A stretch of DNA of 64,000 bases from Dermabacteraceae bacterium TAE3-ERU5 (GCA_019218375.1 JAHUUK010000002.1:1-64000); one strand, 5' to 3'; shown: positions 44,270 to 53,217, numbered from the stretch's first letter. Translations and numbers: made by a program. The notes: a model not told the origin generated them from the letters alone.

Positions 44270-45177
44270 GCTTTCTTTCCTGTGACGGGGGCGCAAGTGG
44301 CTGTGTTTGCTGAAGCGGTGGCATCCGAATGCTGCTGCGCGGCGGCGATAACAACGTCTTCGAGGGTGCGCCGCTGACCGGCCTGCACGCTCACGCTAGT
44401 GCCGAACTCCGCGGCAAGTTCGCGCACGCGGGCGGTGAACCGCCTTGCGTTTTCCGGGGGCATCTCGGAGGTCGTAAAACTGAGGGTGCCCTGGTGTTCC
44501 GCCAGCCGGGTCAGGTCCTCGCTGCTGCCCTCGGCGACCACTTTGCCCGCGGCCACGATCGCTATGCGGGAGGCGAGCTGTTCGGCCTCCTCCATATGGT
44601 GCGTGGTGAGCAGAACGCAGGCCCCGTCGGCGGTCAGTTCTCGCAGCAACTGCCAGGTCTGGCGGCGCACCTGCGGGTCCATGCCCGCTGTCGGTTCGTC
44701 GAGGAAAAGCATGTCGGGCCTGCCCAGCAGGGCCAGGGCCAGGCTGAGGCGCTGCTTTTGCCCGCCGGAAAGTCGGCGCACAACCCTGCCGAGGAATCCG
44801 CTCAGGTCCAGCCTTTCGATCAGATCGTCCAACGGCCAGGTGCGCGGATAGAGTCCTTCGGCGTAGCGCAGTAGCTGACCCGCCTTCGCGGAAGTAAATA
44901 GCCCGCCGTCCTGCAACATCACACCGATACGCGCCCGATGCGCCGCGTCGGCGCGCAGTGGATCTTGGCCCAGCACCCGCACCGTGCCCGCATCGGGCGT
45001 AAGGAGGCCGACGCAGCAGCCGACGGTAGTCGTCTTGCCGGCTCCGTTGGGGCCGAGGAGGGCGGTGATCTGACCGGGGTAGGCGGCGAGGTCAATTCCG
45101 TCGGCTGCCCGTACCTCGCGGCCGCGCAAGCGATAGGTTTTGCGTAGGCCTACGACCTCCAGGGCGGTGTTACTCAT
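44266..45177 (-). CDS. ABC transporter ATP-binding protein (ABC-2 exporter)
   Basis: Cytoplasmic ATPase partner of the adjacent permease. Walker A is GPNGAGKTTT (about residue 43), the Q-loop region follows near GVMLQDGGLF, the signature is RLSGGQKQRLSLAL, Walker B is MLFLDEPTAGMD, and the switch His is in LLTTHHMEEAEQL. The C-terminal extension of about 80 residues is usual for drug or lipid exporter ATPases of this kind. TACGAT lies exactly six bases before the ATG, consistent with a leaderless transcript for the two-gene operon. It is divergent from sufR. Confidence 0.92.
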   Translation of the reverse strand: MSNTALEVVGLRKTYRLRGREVRAADGIDLAAYPGQITALLGPNGAGKTTTVGCCVGLLTPDAGTVRVLGQDPLRADAAHRARIGVMLQDGGLFTSAKAGQLLRYAEGLYPRTWPLDDLIERLDLSGFLGRVVRRLSGGQKQRLSLALALLGRPDMLFLDEPTAGMDPQVRRQTWQLLRELTADGACVLLTTHHMEEAEQLASRIAIVAAGKVVAEGSSEDLTRLAEHQGTLSFTTSEMPPENARRFTARVRELAAEFGTSVSVQAGQRRTLEDVVIAAAQQHSDATASANTATCAPVTGKKA

Positions 45178-45183
45178 ATGGCA

Positions 45184-45189
45184 ATCGTA
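45184..45189 (-). promoter_or_regulatory. -10 of the ABC-2 operon, leaderless arrangement
   Basis: TACGAT on the minus strand, six bases, then the ATG at 45177. Confidence 0.5.
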
Positions 45190-45254
45190 TCTGTCGCGTC
45201 ACGAAAACCCACTAAAAGCGGCCTCTTACGCAAAGTTGATGTTGTAAAATTAAG

Positions 45255-45270
45255 GGACTTTAGGACTTAT
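45255..45270 (+). repeat. Tandem GGACTT repeat in the sufR promoter region
   Basis: GGACTTTA followed directly by GGACTTAT. It lies 20-36 bases before the chosen sufR start and could be an operator, possibly for SufR itself. I cannot match it to a published SufR site. Confidence 0.35.
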
Positions 45271-45290
45271 CTGTGAAGGGGGTGGATGGT

Positions 45291-46037
45291 ATGGGAACCA
45301 CGCATGAAGAAGCGTCCCCGCGAACGCGAGAACGCCTGGTAGAAGCGATTTCTGAGCTTGGTCCGGTTACCGCCACCGAGCTCGCGGAACGGTTCTCTTT
45401 GACCTCTGCCGCCGTGCGCCGCCACCTGGCTGCGCTCCACGCCGACGGCTGGATTGCCGAACACGTGCAACCCCAAACCGGGCGCGGCAGGGGCAGGCCC
45501 AGTAAGTCTTATGTGCTTACCGAGCGTGCCCACGGAGACCTCTCCAGTGAATACGACTCCCTGGCGCGCATGGCTCTCACGGAACTTCACGAAGTGGGAG
45601 GCGAGGACGCGGTTACGCGCCTTGCCAAGCGCCGCGTGGAACAGTGGGAGAGCGCCTTTGCGCAACGGCTAGCGGAACGGGAAACCGAAGCTGGAGCGCT
45701 GGGGATAGAAAAAAGGGTAGAGATCCTATCCGAAGTACTGAGTGATTTAGGGTACGCCGGGTCGGTGCGCCCGCTCGCGCTGCCGGTGGTGTCACGCACA
45801 ACCGGCGTGGGCGGCAGCGCTAACCGCCCCAGGGTGCGTACCGTGGAGGCAGCGCAACTGTGTCAGGGCCACTGCCCTGTGCAGGGTGCGGCCAGTGATC
45901 ACCCACAGCTTTGCGACGCCGAAACGGAAGCGATTTCCCGCATGCTCGGCGTCCCCGTACAACGCCTCGCCACTTTGGCGCGGGGCGACCATGCGTGCAC
46001 GACGCATATTCCTCTCACCGATGGAAGGACACCATGA
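45291..46037 (+). CDS. sufR: Fe-S cluster-sensing repressor SufR
   Basis: Helix-turn-helix regulator that represses the suf operon when its own Fe-S cluster is present. The winged-helix domain covers about residues 12-75 ([20 protein letters not shown]). The cluster ligands lie in the C-terminal part: LCQGHCPVQ and then HPQLCDAE, giving a Cx3C...C pattern, with another Cys near the end (HACTTHIPL). I prefer the ATG at 45291, with AAGGGGG eight bases upstream. A GTG at 45273 is possible, with TAGGAC six bases before it. The stop overlaps the sufB start, so sufR heads the operon and should autoregulate it. Confidence 0.92.
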   Translation: MGTTHEEASPRTRERLVEAISELGPVTATELAERFSLTSAAVRRHLAALHADGWIAEHVQPQTGRGRGRPSKSYVLTERAHGDLSSEYDSLARMALTELHEVGGEDAVTRLAKRRVEQWESAFAQRLAERETEAGALGIEKRVEILSEVLSDLGYAGSVRPLALPVVSRTTGVGGSANRPRVRTVEAAQLCQGHCPVQGAASDHPQLCDAETEAISRMLGVPVQRLATLARGDHACTTHIPLTDGRTP

Positions 46038-47461
46038 CGAGCTCACCCGAGCAGCTCAGCCAGGACGAGATCATCTCGTCCATCGGCAACTACGAATACG
46101 GCTGGCACGACCCCGATGTGGCCGGCGCTGCCGCGCGACGCGGCCTCTCCGAAGAGGTCGTAAGGGACATCTCCCGGCTAAAGAACGAGCCGGAATGGAT
46201 GCTTAAGCGACGCCTGCGCGCGCTGCAGCTGTTCGATAAGAAGCCGATGCCCACCTGGGGCCCCGACCTTTCCGGAATCGATTTCGACACGATCAAGTAC
46301 TTCGTGCGTTCGACCGAGAAGCAGGCGCAGACCTGGGATGATCTTCCCGAAGACATCAAGGCCACCTACGACCGCCTAGGCATTCCCGAGGCGGAAAAGC
46401 AGCGCCTGGTAGCGGGCGTTGCGGCGCAGTACGAATCCGAGGTGGTCTACCACCAGATTCGTGAGGACCTGGAAAAGCAGGGCGTCATCTTCCTCGATAC
46501 CGACACCGGTCTGCGCGAGCACCCGGAACTGTTCGAGGAATACTTCGGCACCGTTATCCCCTCGGGCGATAACAAGTTCGCCGCGCTGAACACCGCCGTC
46601 TGGTCGGGCGGCTCGTTCGTTTACGTGCCGCCGGGCGTGCACGTGGACATCCCGCTGCAGGCCTACTTCCGCATCAACACGGAAAACATGGGGCAGTTCG
46701 AGCGCACCCTGATCATCGCCGACGAAGGCTCCTACGTGCACTACGTAGAGGGCTGCACCGCGCCGATCTACAAGTCGGACTCGCTGCACTCGGCGGTGGT
46801 GGAAATCATCGTGAAGAAGAACGCGCGCGTTCGCTACACGACCATCCAGAACTGGTCCAACAACGTCTACAACCTGGTCACCAAGCGCACCACGGTGGAG
46901 GCGGGCGGCACCATGGAGTGGGTCGATGGCAACATCGGCTCCAAGGTCACCATGAAATACCCGGCGGTTTGGCTGATGGGCGAACACGCCCGCGGTGAAA
47001 CCCTCTCCATCGCCTTCGCGGGCGAGGGACAGCACCAGGACACCGGCTCCAAGATGGTGCACATGGCACCCAACACCTCCAGCTCGATCGTTTCCAAGTC
47101 GGTCTCACGCGGTGGCGGGCGCTCCTCCTACCGCGGCCTGGTGCAGGTACAGGAAAGCGCGCACAACTCGGCCTCTAACGTGCTCTGTGACGCGCTGCTG
47201 GTAGATACCCAGTCCCGCACCGACACCTACCCCTACGTGGATGTGCGCGTGGACGACGTGCAGATGGGCCACGAGGCCACCGTTTCCAAGGTCAGCGAGG
47301 AACAGCTCTTCTACCTGATGAGCCGAGGCATGGAAGAGACCGAAGCCATGGCGATGATCGTGCGCGGCTTCATTGAGCCGATCGCGCGTGAGCTCCCCAT
47401 GGAATACGCGCTCGAACTCAACCGCCTGATCGAACTTCAGATGGAAGGAGCGGTGGGCTAA
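46034..47461 (+). CDS. sufB: Fe-S cluster assembly protein SufB
   Basis: Scaffold component of the SufBCD complex on which Fe-S clusters are built. The core is a beta-helix rich in short strands, with [40 protein letters not shown] (containing the conserved Cys), and the C-terminal [18 protein letters not shown] for SufC contact. The 475-residue length is normal. No intein is present, unlike SufB of M. tuberculosis. The ATG at 46034 overlaps the sufR stop (ATGA), with GGAAGGA upstream. SufD follows after two bases. Confidence 0.96.
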   Translation: MTSSPEQLSQDEIISSIGNYEYGWHDPDVAGAAARRGLSEEVVRDISRLKNEPEWMLKRRLRALQLFDKKPMPTWGPDLSGIDFDTIKYFVRSTEKQAQTWDDLPEDIKATYDRLGIPEAEKQRLVAGVAAQYESEVVYHQIREDLEKQGVIFLDTDTGLREHPELFEEYFGTVIPSGDNKFAALNTAVWSGGSFVYVPPGVHVDIPLQAYFRINTENMGQFERTLIIADEGSYVHYVEGCTAPIYKSDSLHSAVVEIIVKKNARVRYTTIQNWSNNVYNLVTKRTTVEAGGTMEWVDGNIGSKVTMKYPAVWLMGEHARGETLSIAFAGEGQHQDTGSKMVHMAPNTSSSIVSKSVSRGGGRSSYRGLVQVQESAHNSASNVLCDALLVDTQSRTDTYPYVDVRVDDVQMGHEATVSKVSEEQLFYLMSRGMEETEAMAMIVRGFIEPIARELPMEYALELNRLIELQMEGAVG

Positions 47462-47463
47462 GC

Positions 47464-48681
47464 ATGAGCAACACCGAGGCACCCAAGACCGACCACTCCC
47501 GCGCCGTAGCGGAAAGCGAAGGCATCACCACGAACGTTGCCCCCGAGGCATCGCGCGCGGCGCGCCCGCGTTCGTTCAGCGTCGCGGACCACCAGATTCC
47601 GACCGGCCGCGAAGAGGAATGGCGCTTCAGCTCGCTGAAGGACATCATCCCGCTGCTGAAGGACGAAACCGAATACGTGGCCGCTTCGCCGCTGCTCGGC
47701 GTCACCGTGGAAACCACCGCCTCCGCGGATGAGCTAATCAACGCGACCCTCGCGGAGGGCGAAGCCCCGCGCGGCAGCGCACTGGTTCCCGAGGACCGCG
47801 TTTCCGCGCGCGTCCACGAAACCGATGGCGCGGCCACCTACCTGTCGGCCAAGCGCAATCAGGAACTGGCCGACCCGGTAACCGTGAACATTCACGGCGC
47901 GGCAGGCGATCACGTCAGCGCCCAGCACCTGGTTCTCGAGACCCAGGAGTCGGCGTCTGCCACCTTCGTGCTCAACCACACCGGCAGCGGCCTGGTGGCG
48001 CAGAACCTGGAAATGATCGCGGGGGATAACTCTTCCCTGACCGTGATTTCGATCCAGGACTGGGACGACGACGCGGTACAGCTTTCCTCCCACGCCGCGC
48101 GCGTGGGCCGCGACGCCCGCTTCAAGCACGTCGTGGTCAGCTTCGGCGGCAAGGCCGTGCGTATCAGCTCCGTGAGCGCCTTCGCGGAACCCGGCGGCGA
48201 GATCGAGCAGCTCGGCCTTTACTTCTCCGACGAGGGCCAGCACCTGGAGCACCGTCTGTTCGTGGACCACGCCGCCCCGAACTGCACCAGCAACGTCACC
48301 TACAAGGGTGCGCTGCAGGGCAAGAGCGCCCGCTCCGTGTGGGTTGGCGACGTGCTGATCCGTAAGCAGGCAGAGGGCACCAACACCTACGAACTGAACC
48401 GCAACCTGGTACTGACCCAGGGCGCACGTGCCGACTCGGTCCCGAACCTGGAGATCGAGACGGGCGAGATCGAGGGCGCGGGGCACGCCTCCGCCACCGG
48501 TCGCTTCGACGACGAGCAGCTCTTCTACCTGCGCGCCAGGGGTATCCCCGAGGTAGAGGCGCGCCGCCTGGTAGTACGTGGCTTCTTCGCCGAGATCATC
48601 CAGCAGATCGACGTACCCGAGGTGCGCGAACGCCTGCTCGCAGCCGTTGAGGCCGAGCTGAGCACCACCATGCACGCCTAA
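47464..48681 (+). CDS. sufD: Fe-S cluster assembly protein SufD
   Basis: Paralogue of SufB that pairs with it in the SufBC2D scaffold. The N-terminus is divergent; IPTGREEEWRFSSLKDIIPL is the usual SufD opening block. The beta-helix core runs from about residue 140 to 330, and the C-terminal RFDDEQLFYLRARGIPEVEARRLVVRGFFAEI binds SufC and contains the conserved His-free helix typical of SufD. Length 405. It starts two bases after the sufB stop. sufC follows after 63 bases. Confidence 0.95.
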   Translation: MSNTEAPKTDHSRAVAESEGITTNVAPEASRAARPRSFSVADHQIPTGREEEWRFSSLKDIIPLLKDETEYVAASPLLGVTVETTASADELINATLAEGEAPRGSALVPEDRVSARVHETDGAATYLSAKRNQELADPVTVNIHGAAGDHVSAQHLVLETQESASATFVLNHTGSGLVAQNLEMIAGDNSSLTVISIQDWDDDAVQLSSHAARVGRDARFKHVVVSFGGKAVRISSVSAFAEPGGEIEQLGLYFSDEGQHLEHRLFVDHAAPNCTSNVTYKGALQGKSARSVWVGDVLIRKQAEGTNTYELNRNLVLTQGARADSVPNLEIETGEIEGAGHASATGRFDDEQLFYLRARGIPEVEARRLVVRGFFAEIIQQIDVPEVRERLLAAVEAELSTTMHA

Positions 48682-48744
48682 TAGCAGCCGTCGGCCGAGG
48701 AATCGGCCCCCATCACAGCCAAAAACTTTTTCAAGGAGAACAAA

Positions 48745-49497
48745 ATGTCGATCCTAGAGATCCGCGACCTCCACGCCACCGTGGAAACCCCCGAGGGCAC
48801 CAAAGAGATCCTGAAGGGCGTAGACCTGACGATCCGTTCGGGTGAAACCCACGCCATCATGGGCCCGAACGGCTCTGGCAAGTCCACCCTGGCCTACTCC
48901 ATCGCAGGCCACCCCAAGTACGAGATCACCTCCGGCTCCGTCATGCTCGACGGCGAGGACGTTCTCGAGATGAGCGTGGACGAGCGCGCCCGCGCAGGCA
49001 TGTTCCTCGCGATGCAGTACCCGGTCGAGGTCCCCGGCGTTACCGTTTCCAACTTCCTGCGCACCGCTAAGACCGCCGTCTCCGGCGAGGCCCCCAAGCT
49101 GCGCACCTGGGTGAAGGACGTCAAGGACGCGATGGACAACCTGCGCATGGACCACGCGTTCGCCGAGCGCAACGTCAACGAGGGTTTCTCGGGCGGTGAA
49201 AAGAAGCGCCACGAGATCCTGCAGATGGAGCTGCTGAAGCCGAAGATCGCGATTCTTGACGAAACCGACTCCGGCCTGGACGTGGATGCCCTGCGCATCG
49301 TTTCCGAGGGCGTGAACCGTGCGAAGGCCGACACCAACGTCGGCATCATGCTGATCACCCACTACACCCGCATCCTCAAGTACATCAAGCCCGACTTCGT
49401 GCACGTGTTCGTCAACGGTAAGGTTGCCGAGCAGGGCGGCCCGGAGCTGGCGGCGCGCCTGGAGGAAGAGGGCTACGACCGCTTCCTGGCTAAGTAA
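48745..49497 (+). CDS. sufC: Fe-S cluster assembly ATPase SufC
   Basis: ABC-type ATPase that drives conformational changes in SufB-SufD. Walker A is GPNGSGKSTLAYSIAG (about residue 36), the signature is NEGFSGGEKKRHEILQ, Walker B is PKIAILDETDSGLDVDAL with the SufC-specific Glu-Thr-Asp order, and the switch His is in MLITHYTRIL. Length 250, normal. AAGGAG lies six to seven bases before the ATG. In most relatives sufS and sufU follow; here sufT follows directly. Confidence 0.97.
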   Translation: MSILEIRDLHATVETPEGTKEILKGVDLTIRSGETHAIMGPNGSGKSTLAYSIAGHPKYEITSGSVMLDGEDVLEMSVDERARAGMFLAMQYPVEVPGVTVSNFLRTAKTAVSGEAPKLRTWVKDVKDAMDNLRMDHAFAERNVNEGFSGGEKKRHEILQMELLKPKIAILDETDSGLDVDALRIVSEGVNRAKADTNVGIMLITHYTRILKYIKPDFVHVFVNGKVAEQGGPELAARLEEEGYDRFLAK

Positions 49498-49508
49498 GCC
49501 CCGGTTAG

Positions 49509-49514
49509 TAGACT
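49509..49514 (+). promoter_or_regulatory. -10 of sufT, leaderless arrangement
   Basis: TAGACT, six bases, then the ATG of sufT at 49521. This gives sufT its own possible promoter within the suf operon. Confidence 0.45.
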
Positions 49515-49520
49515 CTAGGC

Positions 49521-49850
49521 ATGAGCGATAACGCAGCCGTAGCTATTACCGCCGAGGAAGTAACCGAGGCGATGAAGGACGTCATCGACCCGGAACTCGG
49601 AATCAACGTGGTTGATCTGGGCCTGGTCTACGGCGTGAATGTTGACGAGGAGGGCAACGCGGTGGTGGACATGACGCTCACCTCCGCGGCCTGCCCGCTC
49701 ACCGACGTGCTCGAAGAGCAGACCACCGCGGTGCTGGAGCCGATCACCAAGACGCACAGCATCAACTGGGTGTGGATGCCGCCGTGGGGCATGGAGATGA
49801 TCACCGATGACGGTCGCGAGCAGCTGCGCGCGATCGGCTTCAACCTTTAA
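49521..49850 (+). CDS. sufT: SufT-type Fe-S maturation protein (MIP18/DUF59 family)
   Basis: Small accessory factor of Fe-S cluster delivery, 109 residues. The DUF59 core has VIDPELGINVVDLGLVYGV (DPE motif, about residues 24-42) and MTLTSAACPLTDVLEEQ with the single conserved Cys (about residue 59). VWMPPWGMEMITDDGREQL closes the domain, as in actinobacterial relatives. It lies 23 bases after sufC. The lack of sufS and sufU between them is unusual. A HIT gene follows after eleven bases. Confidence 0.93.
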   Translation: MSDNAAVAITAEEVTEAMKDVIDPELGINVVDLGLVYGVNVDEEGNAVVDMTLTSAACPLTDVLEEQTTAVLEPITKTHSINWVWMPPWGMEMITDDGREQLRAIGFNL

Positions 49851-49861
49851 GGAGGCTGGGC

Positions 49862-50293
49862 ATGGCCAGCATTTTCAGCAAGATAATCGCTGGGGACATT
49901 CCCGGGCGCATCATCTGGGCCGATGATTCGGTGGTGGTGTTCCTGGACGCTTTCCCGCAGACCTACGGTCACGCGCTCGTGGTAACCCGCGAAGAGGTGG
50001 ACCGCTGGACCGATCTGCCTGAAGAGCTGGCCACCCACGCCTTCCGCGTGGCTCACATCGTGGGACGCGCACAGCAGGAGGCTTTCTCCTGCAAACGTAC
50101 CGGCGTGATCGTGCAGGGCTACGAGATCCCGCACGTGCACGTGCATGTTTTCCCGACTAATTCGCCCGCCGACTTCGATCCCGCAAGGGGCATGAAGGAA
50201 CCGGACCAGGCGAAACTGGACGAGGCCGCGCAGCTTCTGCGCGAGACTCTCCGCGCGGCAGGTCACGGCGCCTACGTGGTAGACGCCGCTTAG
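49862..50293 (+). CDS. HIT-family nucleotide hydrolase
   Basis: Histidine-triad protein, probably hydrolysing adenylated substrates such as AMP-lysine or adenosine phosphoramidates. FSKIIAGDIPGRIIWADD opens the domain, and HVHVHVFP (about residues 95-102) is the triad. YGHALVVTREE is the conserved second block. Length (143) fits the bacterial HinT/HIT group. AAGGAGG lies six bases upstream of the ATG. It is the last gene before a strong terminator, so it is probably read with suf. Confidence 0.92.
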   Translation: MASIFSKIIAGDIPGRIIWADDSVVVFLDAFPQTYGHALVVTREEVDRWTDLPEELATHAFRVAHIVGRAQQEAFSCKRTGVIVQGYEIPHVHVHVFPTNSPADFDPARGMKEPDQAKLDEAAQLLRETLRAAGHGAYVVDAA

Positions 50294-50302
50294 AATACCG
50301 GG

Positions 50303-50336
50303 AGAAAAGGACGGGCCTTTGGGGTCCGTCCTTTTC
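50303..50336 (+). terminator. Terminator of the suf-HIT operon
   Basis: AGAAAAGGACGG pairs with CCGTCCTTTTCT; a T-run lies within the 3' arm. Ten bases after the HIT gene stop. Confidence 0.85.
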
Positions 50337-50405
50337 TGCCGCCCAAGCGTCTTAAACCCGGTATGACTAACCGCGCCGCACGGCGCACATTTTTAGGAGT
50401 TCCCC

Positions 50406-52010
50406 TTGCTTAGCGTGAAAAATCTGGAGATCCGCGTCGGTGCGCGCCTGCTCATGTCCGACGTAACCTTCCACGTGGGGGCGGGAGACAGGGTCGGCCT
50501 GGTCGGCCGTAACGGCGCGGGAAAGACCACCCTCACCAAGGTGCTTTCGGGACAGAATCAGCCGAGCGCGGGCGAGGTCGAGACAAGCGGGCAGATCGGC
50601 TACCTGCCGCAGGATACGCAGGCCGATAACCCGCACCTGAGTGTGCTCGGCAGGATCCTTTCGGCCCGCGACCTGGACGGTGTGTTGGCGCGACTGCGCA
50701 AGGCCGAAGCGGAAATGTCGGACATGACGATTAGCGATACCCGCCGCGAAAAGGCGATGAACCGCTATTCCCGACTGGATGACGAACTGCACGCCAAGGG
50801 CGGATACGCAGCGGAGGCCGAGGCGAAGCGCCTGGCCGCGAACCTTGGCATCCCGGATCGGTTGCTCGGCAACGAACTGGGCACTTTGTCCGGCGGCCAG
50901 CGCCGCCGCGTCGAACTGGCCAGGATCCTGTTTTCCCAGGCGGAAACACTGCTGCTTGACGAACCGACCAACCACCTGGACGCCGACTCGATCCACTGGC
51001 TGCGCGAATACCTAATGAACTATCCCGGCGGCATAATCGTCATTTCGCACGATGTCAGCCTGGTGGAGAAGGTCGTCAATAAGGTGTTCTACCTGGATGC
51101 GAACCGCTGCGTGATCGACATCTACAACATGGGGTGGAAGCACTACCTGGCGCAGCGGGAGGCGGACGAAAAGCGCCGCCGCCGCGAAAACGCGAACATC
51201 GGTAAAAAGGTAGCGACCCTGGTGGCGCAGGCCGAAAAGATGAAGGCCACCGCCACCAAGTCCTCCGCCGCGCAGAGCATGCTGCGGCGCGCCGAAAAGA
51301 TGAGCCGCGAGATGAACGAGGAACGCCAGGTAGATAAGGTTGCCAAGCTGCGTTTCCCGACGCCCGCGCCCTGCGGCAAGACCCCGCTGATGGCGGAGGA
51401 ACTCAGCAAGTCATACGGCAGCCTGGAAATTTTCGTCGATGTCAACCTGGCTATCGACCGGGGGAGCCGCGTGGTGATTCTAGGCCTGAACGGCGCCGGT
51501 AAAACCACCCTGCTGCGCATCCTGGCCGGGGTTAGCGAACCCGACACGGGCCGCGTGATAGCCGGGCACGGCCTGAAGGTCGGCTACTACGCGCAGGAGC
51601 ACGAAACCCTGGACCCGGAGCGCACGATCCTGGAAAACATGCAGTCCGCGGCGCAAGACCTGCCCGAGGTCGAATGCCGCAAGATCCTCGGTTCGTTCCT
51701 GTTCACGGGGGACGACGTCTACAAGAAGGCCGGGGTGCTTTCGGGCGGGGAAAAGACGCGCCTGGCGCTGGCCGCACTGGTGGTTTCGAGCGCTAACGTG
51801 CTGCTGCTGGACGAGCCGACGAACAACCTGGACCCGGCTAGCCGCGAGGAAATCCTGGGGGCACTGTCGGCCTTCGAAGGTGCCGTGGTGCTGGTTTCGC
51901 ACGATCCCGGCGCGGTGGAAGCGCTTAATCCGGAACGGGTGCTGCTGATGCCCGACGCGGTTGAGGATCTGTGGAACGCGTCCTACCGAGAGTTGATTGA
52001 CCTCGCTTAG
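50406..52010 (+). CDS. ABC-F family ATPase
   Basis: Soluble protein with two ABC domains and no membrane segment, the class that acts on ribosomes. Walker A motifs are GRNGAGKTTLT (about residue 36) and GLNGAGKTTLL (about 360). Signatures are LSGGQRRRVELARIL and LSGGEKTRLALAAL, and both Walker B motifs read LLLDEPTN. The linker (about residues 245-315) is long and basic, with the KKVATLVAQAEKMKATATKS helix that reaches the tRNA sites. No known antibiotic-resistance subtype is recognisable. The start is TTG at 50406 with AGGAG upstream. It precedes efp, another ribosome rescue factor. Confidence 0.92.
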   Translation: MLSVKNLEIRVGARLLMSDVTFHVGAGDRVGLVGRNGAGKTTLTKVLSGQNQPSAGEVETSGQIGYLPQDTQADNPHLSVLGRILSARDLDGVLARLRKAEAEMSDMTISDTRREKAMNRYSRLDDELHAKGGYAAEAEAKRLAANLGIPDRLLGNELGTLSGGQRRRVELARILFSQAETLLLDEPTNHLDADSIHWLREYLMNYPGGIIVISHDVSLVEKVVNKVFYLDANRCVIDIYNMGWKHYLAQREADEKRRRRENANIGKKVATLVAQAEKMKATATKSSAAQSMLRRAEKMSREMNEERQVDKVAKLRFPTPAPCGKTPLMAEELSKSYGSLEIFVDVNLAIDRGSRVVILGLNGAGKTTLLRILAGVSEPDTGRVIAGHGLKVGYYAQEHETLDPERTILENMQSAAQDLPEVECRKILGSFLFTGDDVYKKAGVLSGGEKTRLALAALVVSSANVLLLDEPTNNLDPASREEILGALSAFEGAVVLVSHDPGAVEALNPERVLLMPDAVEDLWNASYRELIDLA

Positions 52011-52052
52011 CCGCAACACCGGGCCGCAACACTGGTAAACTTTCCCGTAAGT

Positions 52053-52071
52053 CTGCCCGAGGGCAGTTTTT
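52053..52071 (+). promoter_or_regulatory. Hairpin with T-tract in the efp leader
   Basis: CTGCC-CGAG-GGCAG followed by TTTTT, 27 bases before the efp ATG. A TAAACT at 52036-52041, preceded by TGG, could be the efp -10, placing the hairpin near the 5' end of the efp transcript. It may instead terminate the ABC-F transcript (stop 52010). The stem is only five pairs, so either role is tentative. Confidence 0.4.
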
Positions 52072-52097
52072 AGGCACGTACAACTTAAAGGAGCCCC

Positions 52098-52655
52098 ATG
52101 GCCACCACGAACGACCTCAAGAACGGCATGGTGCTGAACCTCGAAGGTCAGCTCTGGAGCGTCGTCGAATTCCAGCACGTGAAGCCGGGCAAGGGCCCCG
52201 CTTTCGTGCGTACCAAGCTCAAGAACGTGCTCTCCGGCAAGACCGTAGATAAGACTTTCAACGCTGGCGTAAAGGTTGAGACCGCCAACGTCGATAAGCG
52301 CGACATGCAGTACTCCTACATGGACGGCGAAATGTACGTCTTCATGGACACCTCCACCTGGGAGCAGCTGAACGTCACCGCCGACGTGGTGGGTAACGCC
52401 GCCGACTTCATGCTTGAGGGCCAGGACGTCATCGTGGCGCTGCACGACGACAACCCGCTTTACGTCGAGCTTCCCGCCTCCGTCGTGCTGGAGATCGCCT
52501 TCACCGAGCCGGGCCTGCAGGGCGACCGCAGCTCCGGTGGCACCAAGCCCGCGAAGCTGGAAACCGGCCGCGAGATCCAGGTGCCGCTGTTCCTGGAGCA
52601 GGGCGTCAAGGTTAAGGTCGATACCCGCTCGGGCGAATACCTGGGGCGCGCGTGA
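52098..52655 (+). CDS. efp: Elongation factor P
   Basis: Translation factor that relieves ribosome stalling at polyproline runs. Three OB-like domains; the tip of domain I is [16 protein letters not shown], with Lys32 in the usual modified position. No lysyl or rhamnosyl modification enzyme is seen in the window. The C-terminal domain ends [28 protein letters not shown]-like sequence, normal for the family. Length 185. GGAG lies six bases before the ATG. The stop overlaps the nusB start (GTGA), giving the common actinobacterial efp-nusB pair. Confidence 0.97.
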   Translation: MATTNDLKNGMVLNLEGQLWSVVEFQHVKPGKGPAFVRTKLKNVLSGKTVDKTFNAGVKVETANVDKRDMQYSYMDGEMYVFMDTSTWEQLNVTADVVGNAADFMLEGQDVIVALHDDNPLYVELPASVVLEIAFTEPGLQGDRSSGGTKPAKLETGREIQVPLFLEQGVKVKVDTRSGEYLGRA

Positions 52656-53149
52656 GCCTTCCGCTGCCTCAGCGTGACGGGGAGGAAGTAGAGCTGGTTC
52701 GCACCGAACCCGGCTCAGATAAGCGCCTCCCCGCTCGCACCCGTGCCCGCATCCGCGCGATGGACGTCCTCTTTGAGGCCGACATGCGCGGCGGCCTGGA
52801 CGAGCTGGAACTGCTCGCAGAACGCAAGATTCGTTCCGCGGCGCAGAGTGATTTCCCGGAGTTTGCCGCCGAACTGGTGCGGCTGCACGCCGCGCACAGC
52901 GAAGAGATCGACGATCTCATTGCCACCCACGCGGTGGGCTGGACCCTGGAGCGGATGCCCGCCGTTGACCGGGCGATCCTGCGGCTCGGTACGGCGGAAC
53001 TGGTCTTTTCTCAGGAAGAACAGCCCGTGGGCGCGGTACTCGGACAGTACGTAGACATCGCTACCGCGCTTTCCACCGGGGATTCCCCCCGGTTTGTGAA
53101 CGCTCTTCTGCAGCGGATTGTGGATATGCAGTCCCTTTTGCAGGAATAG
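52652..53149 (+). CDS. nusB: Transcription antitermination factor NusB
   Basis: RNA-binding protein that with NusE/S10 promotes rRNA antitermination. The all-helical domain spans about residues 27-160: [19 protein letters not shown] at the start, [21 protein letters not shown] in the middle, and the closing [15 protein letters not shown] 25-residue N-terminal extension is charged and poorly conserved. The GTG start overlaps the efp stop by four bases. A terminator follows, separating it from the pyr operon. Confidence 0.95.
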   Translation: MSLPLPQRDGEEVELVRTEPGSDKRLPARTRARIRAMDVLFEADMRGGLDELELLAERKIRSAAQSDFPEFAAELVRLHAAHSEEIDDLIATHAVGWTLERMPAVDRAILRLGTAELVFSQEEQPVGAVLGQYVDIATALSTGDSPRFVNALLQRIVDMQSLLQE

Positions 53150-53156
53150 TTTTATT

Positions 53157-53191
53157 GGCCGCCCGTCAAGATAAGCGACGGGCGGCCTTTT
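53157..53191 (+). terminator. Terminator of efp-nusB
   Basis: GGCCGCCCGTC pairs with GACGGGCGGCC, followed by TTTT. Ends seven bases or so after the nusB stop begins. Confidence 0.93.
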
Positions 53192-53217
53192 CATAACCTA
53201 ATAAAAACAACCTTTAA

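Noticed and set aside
46034-47461. Possible intein in SufB, as in M. tuberculosis
   Set aside because: The protein has the normal 475-residue length with uninterrupted core motifs.
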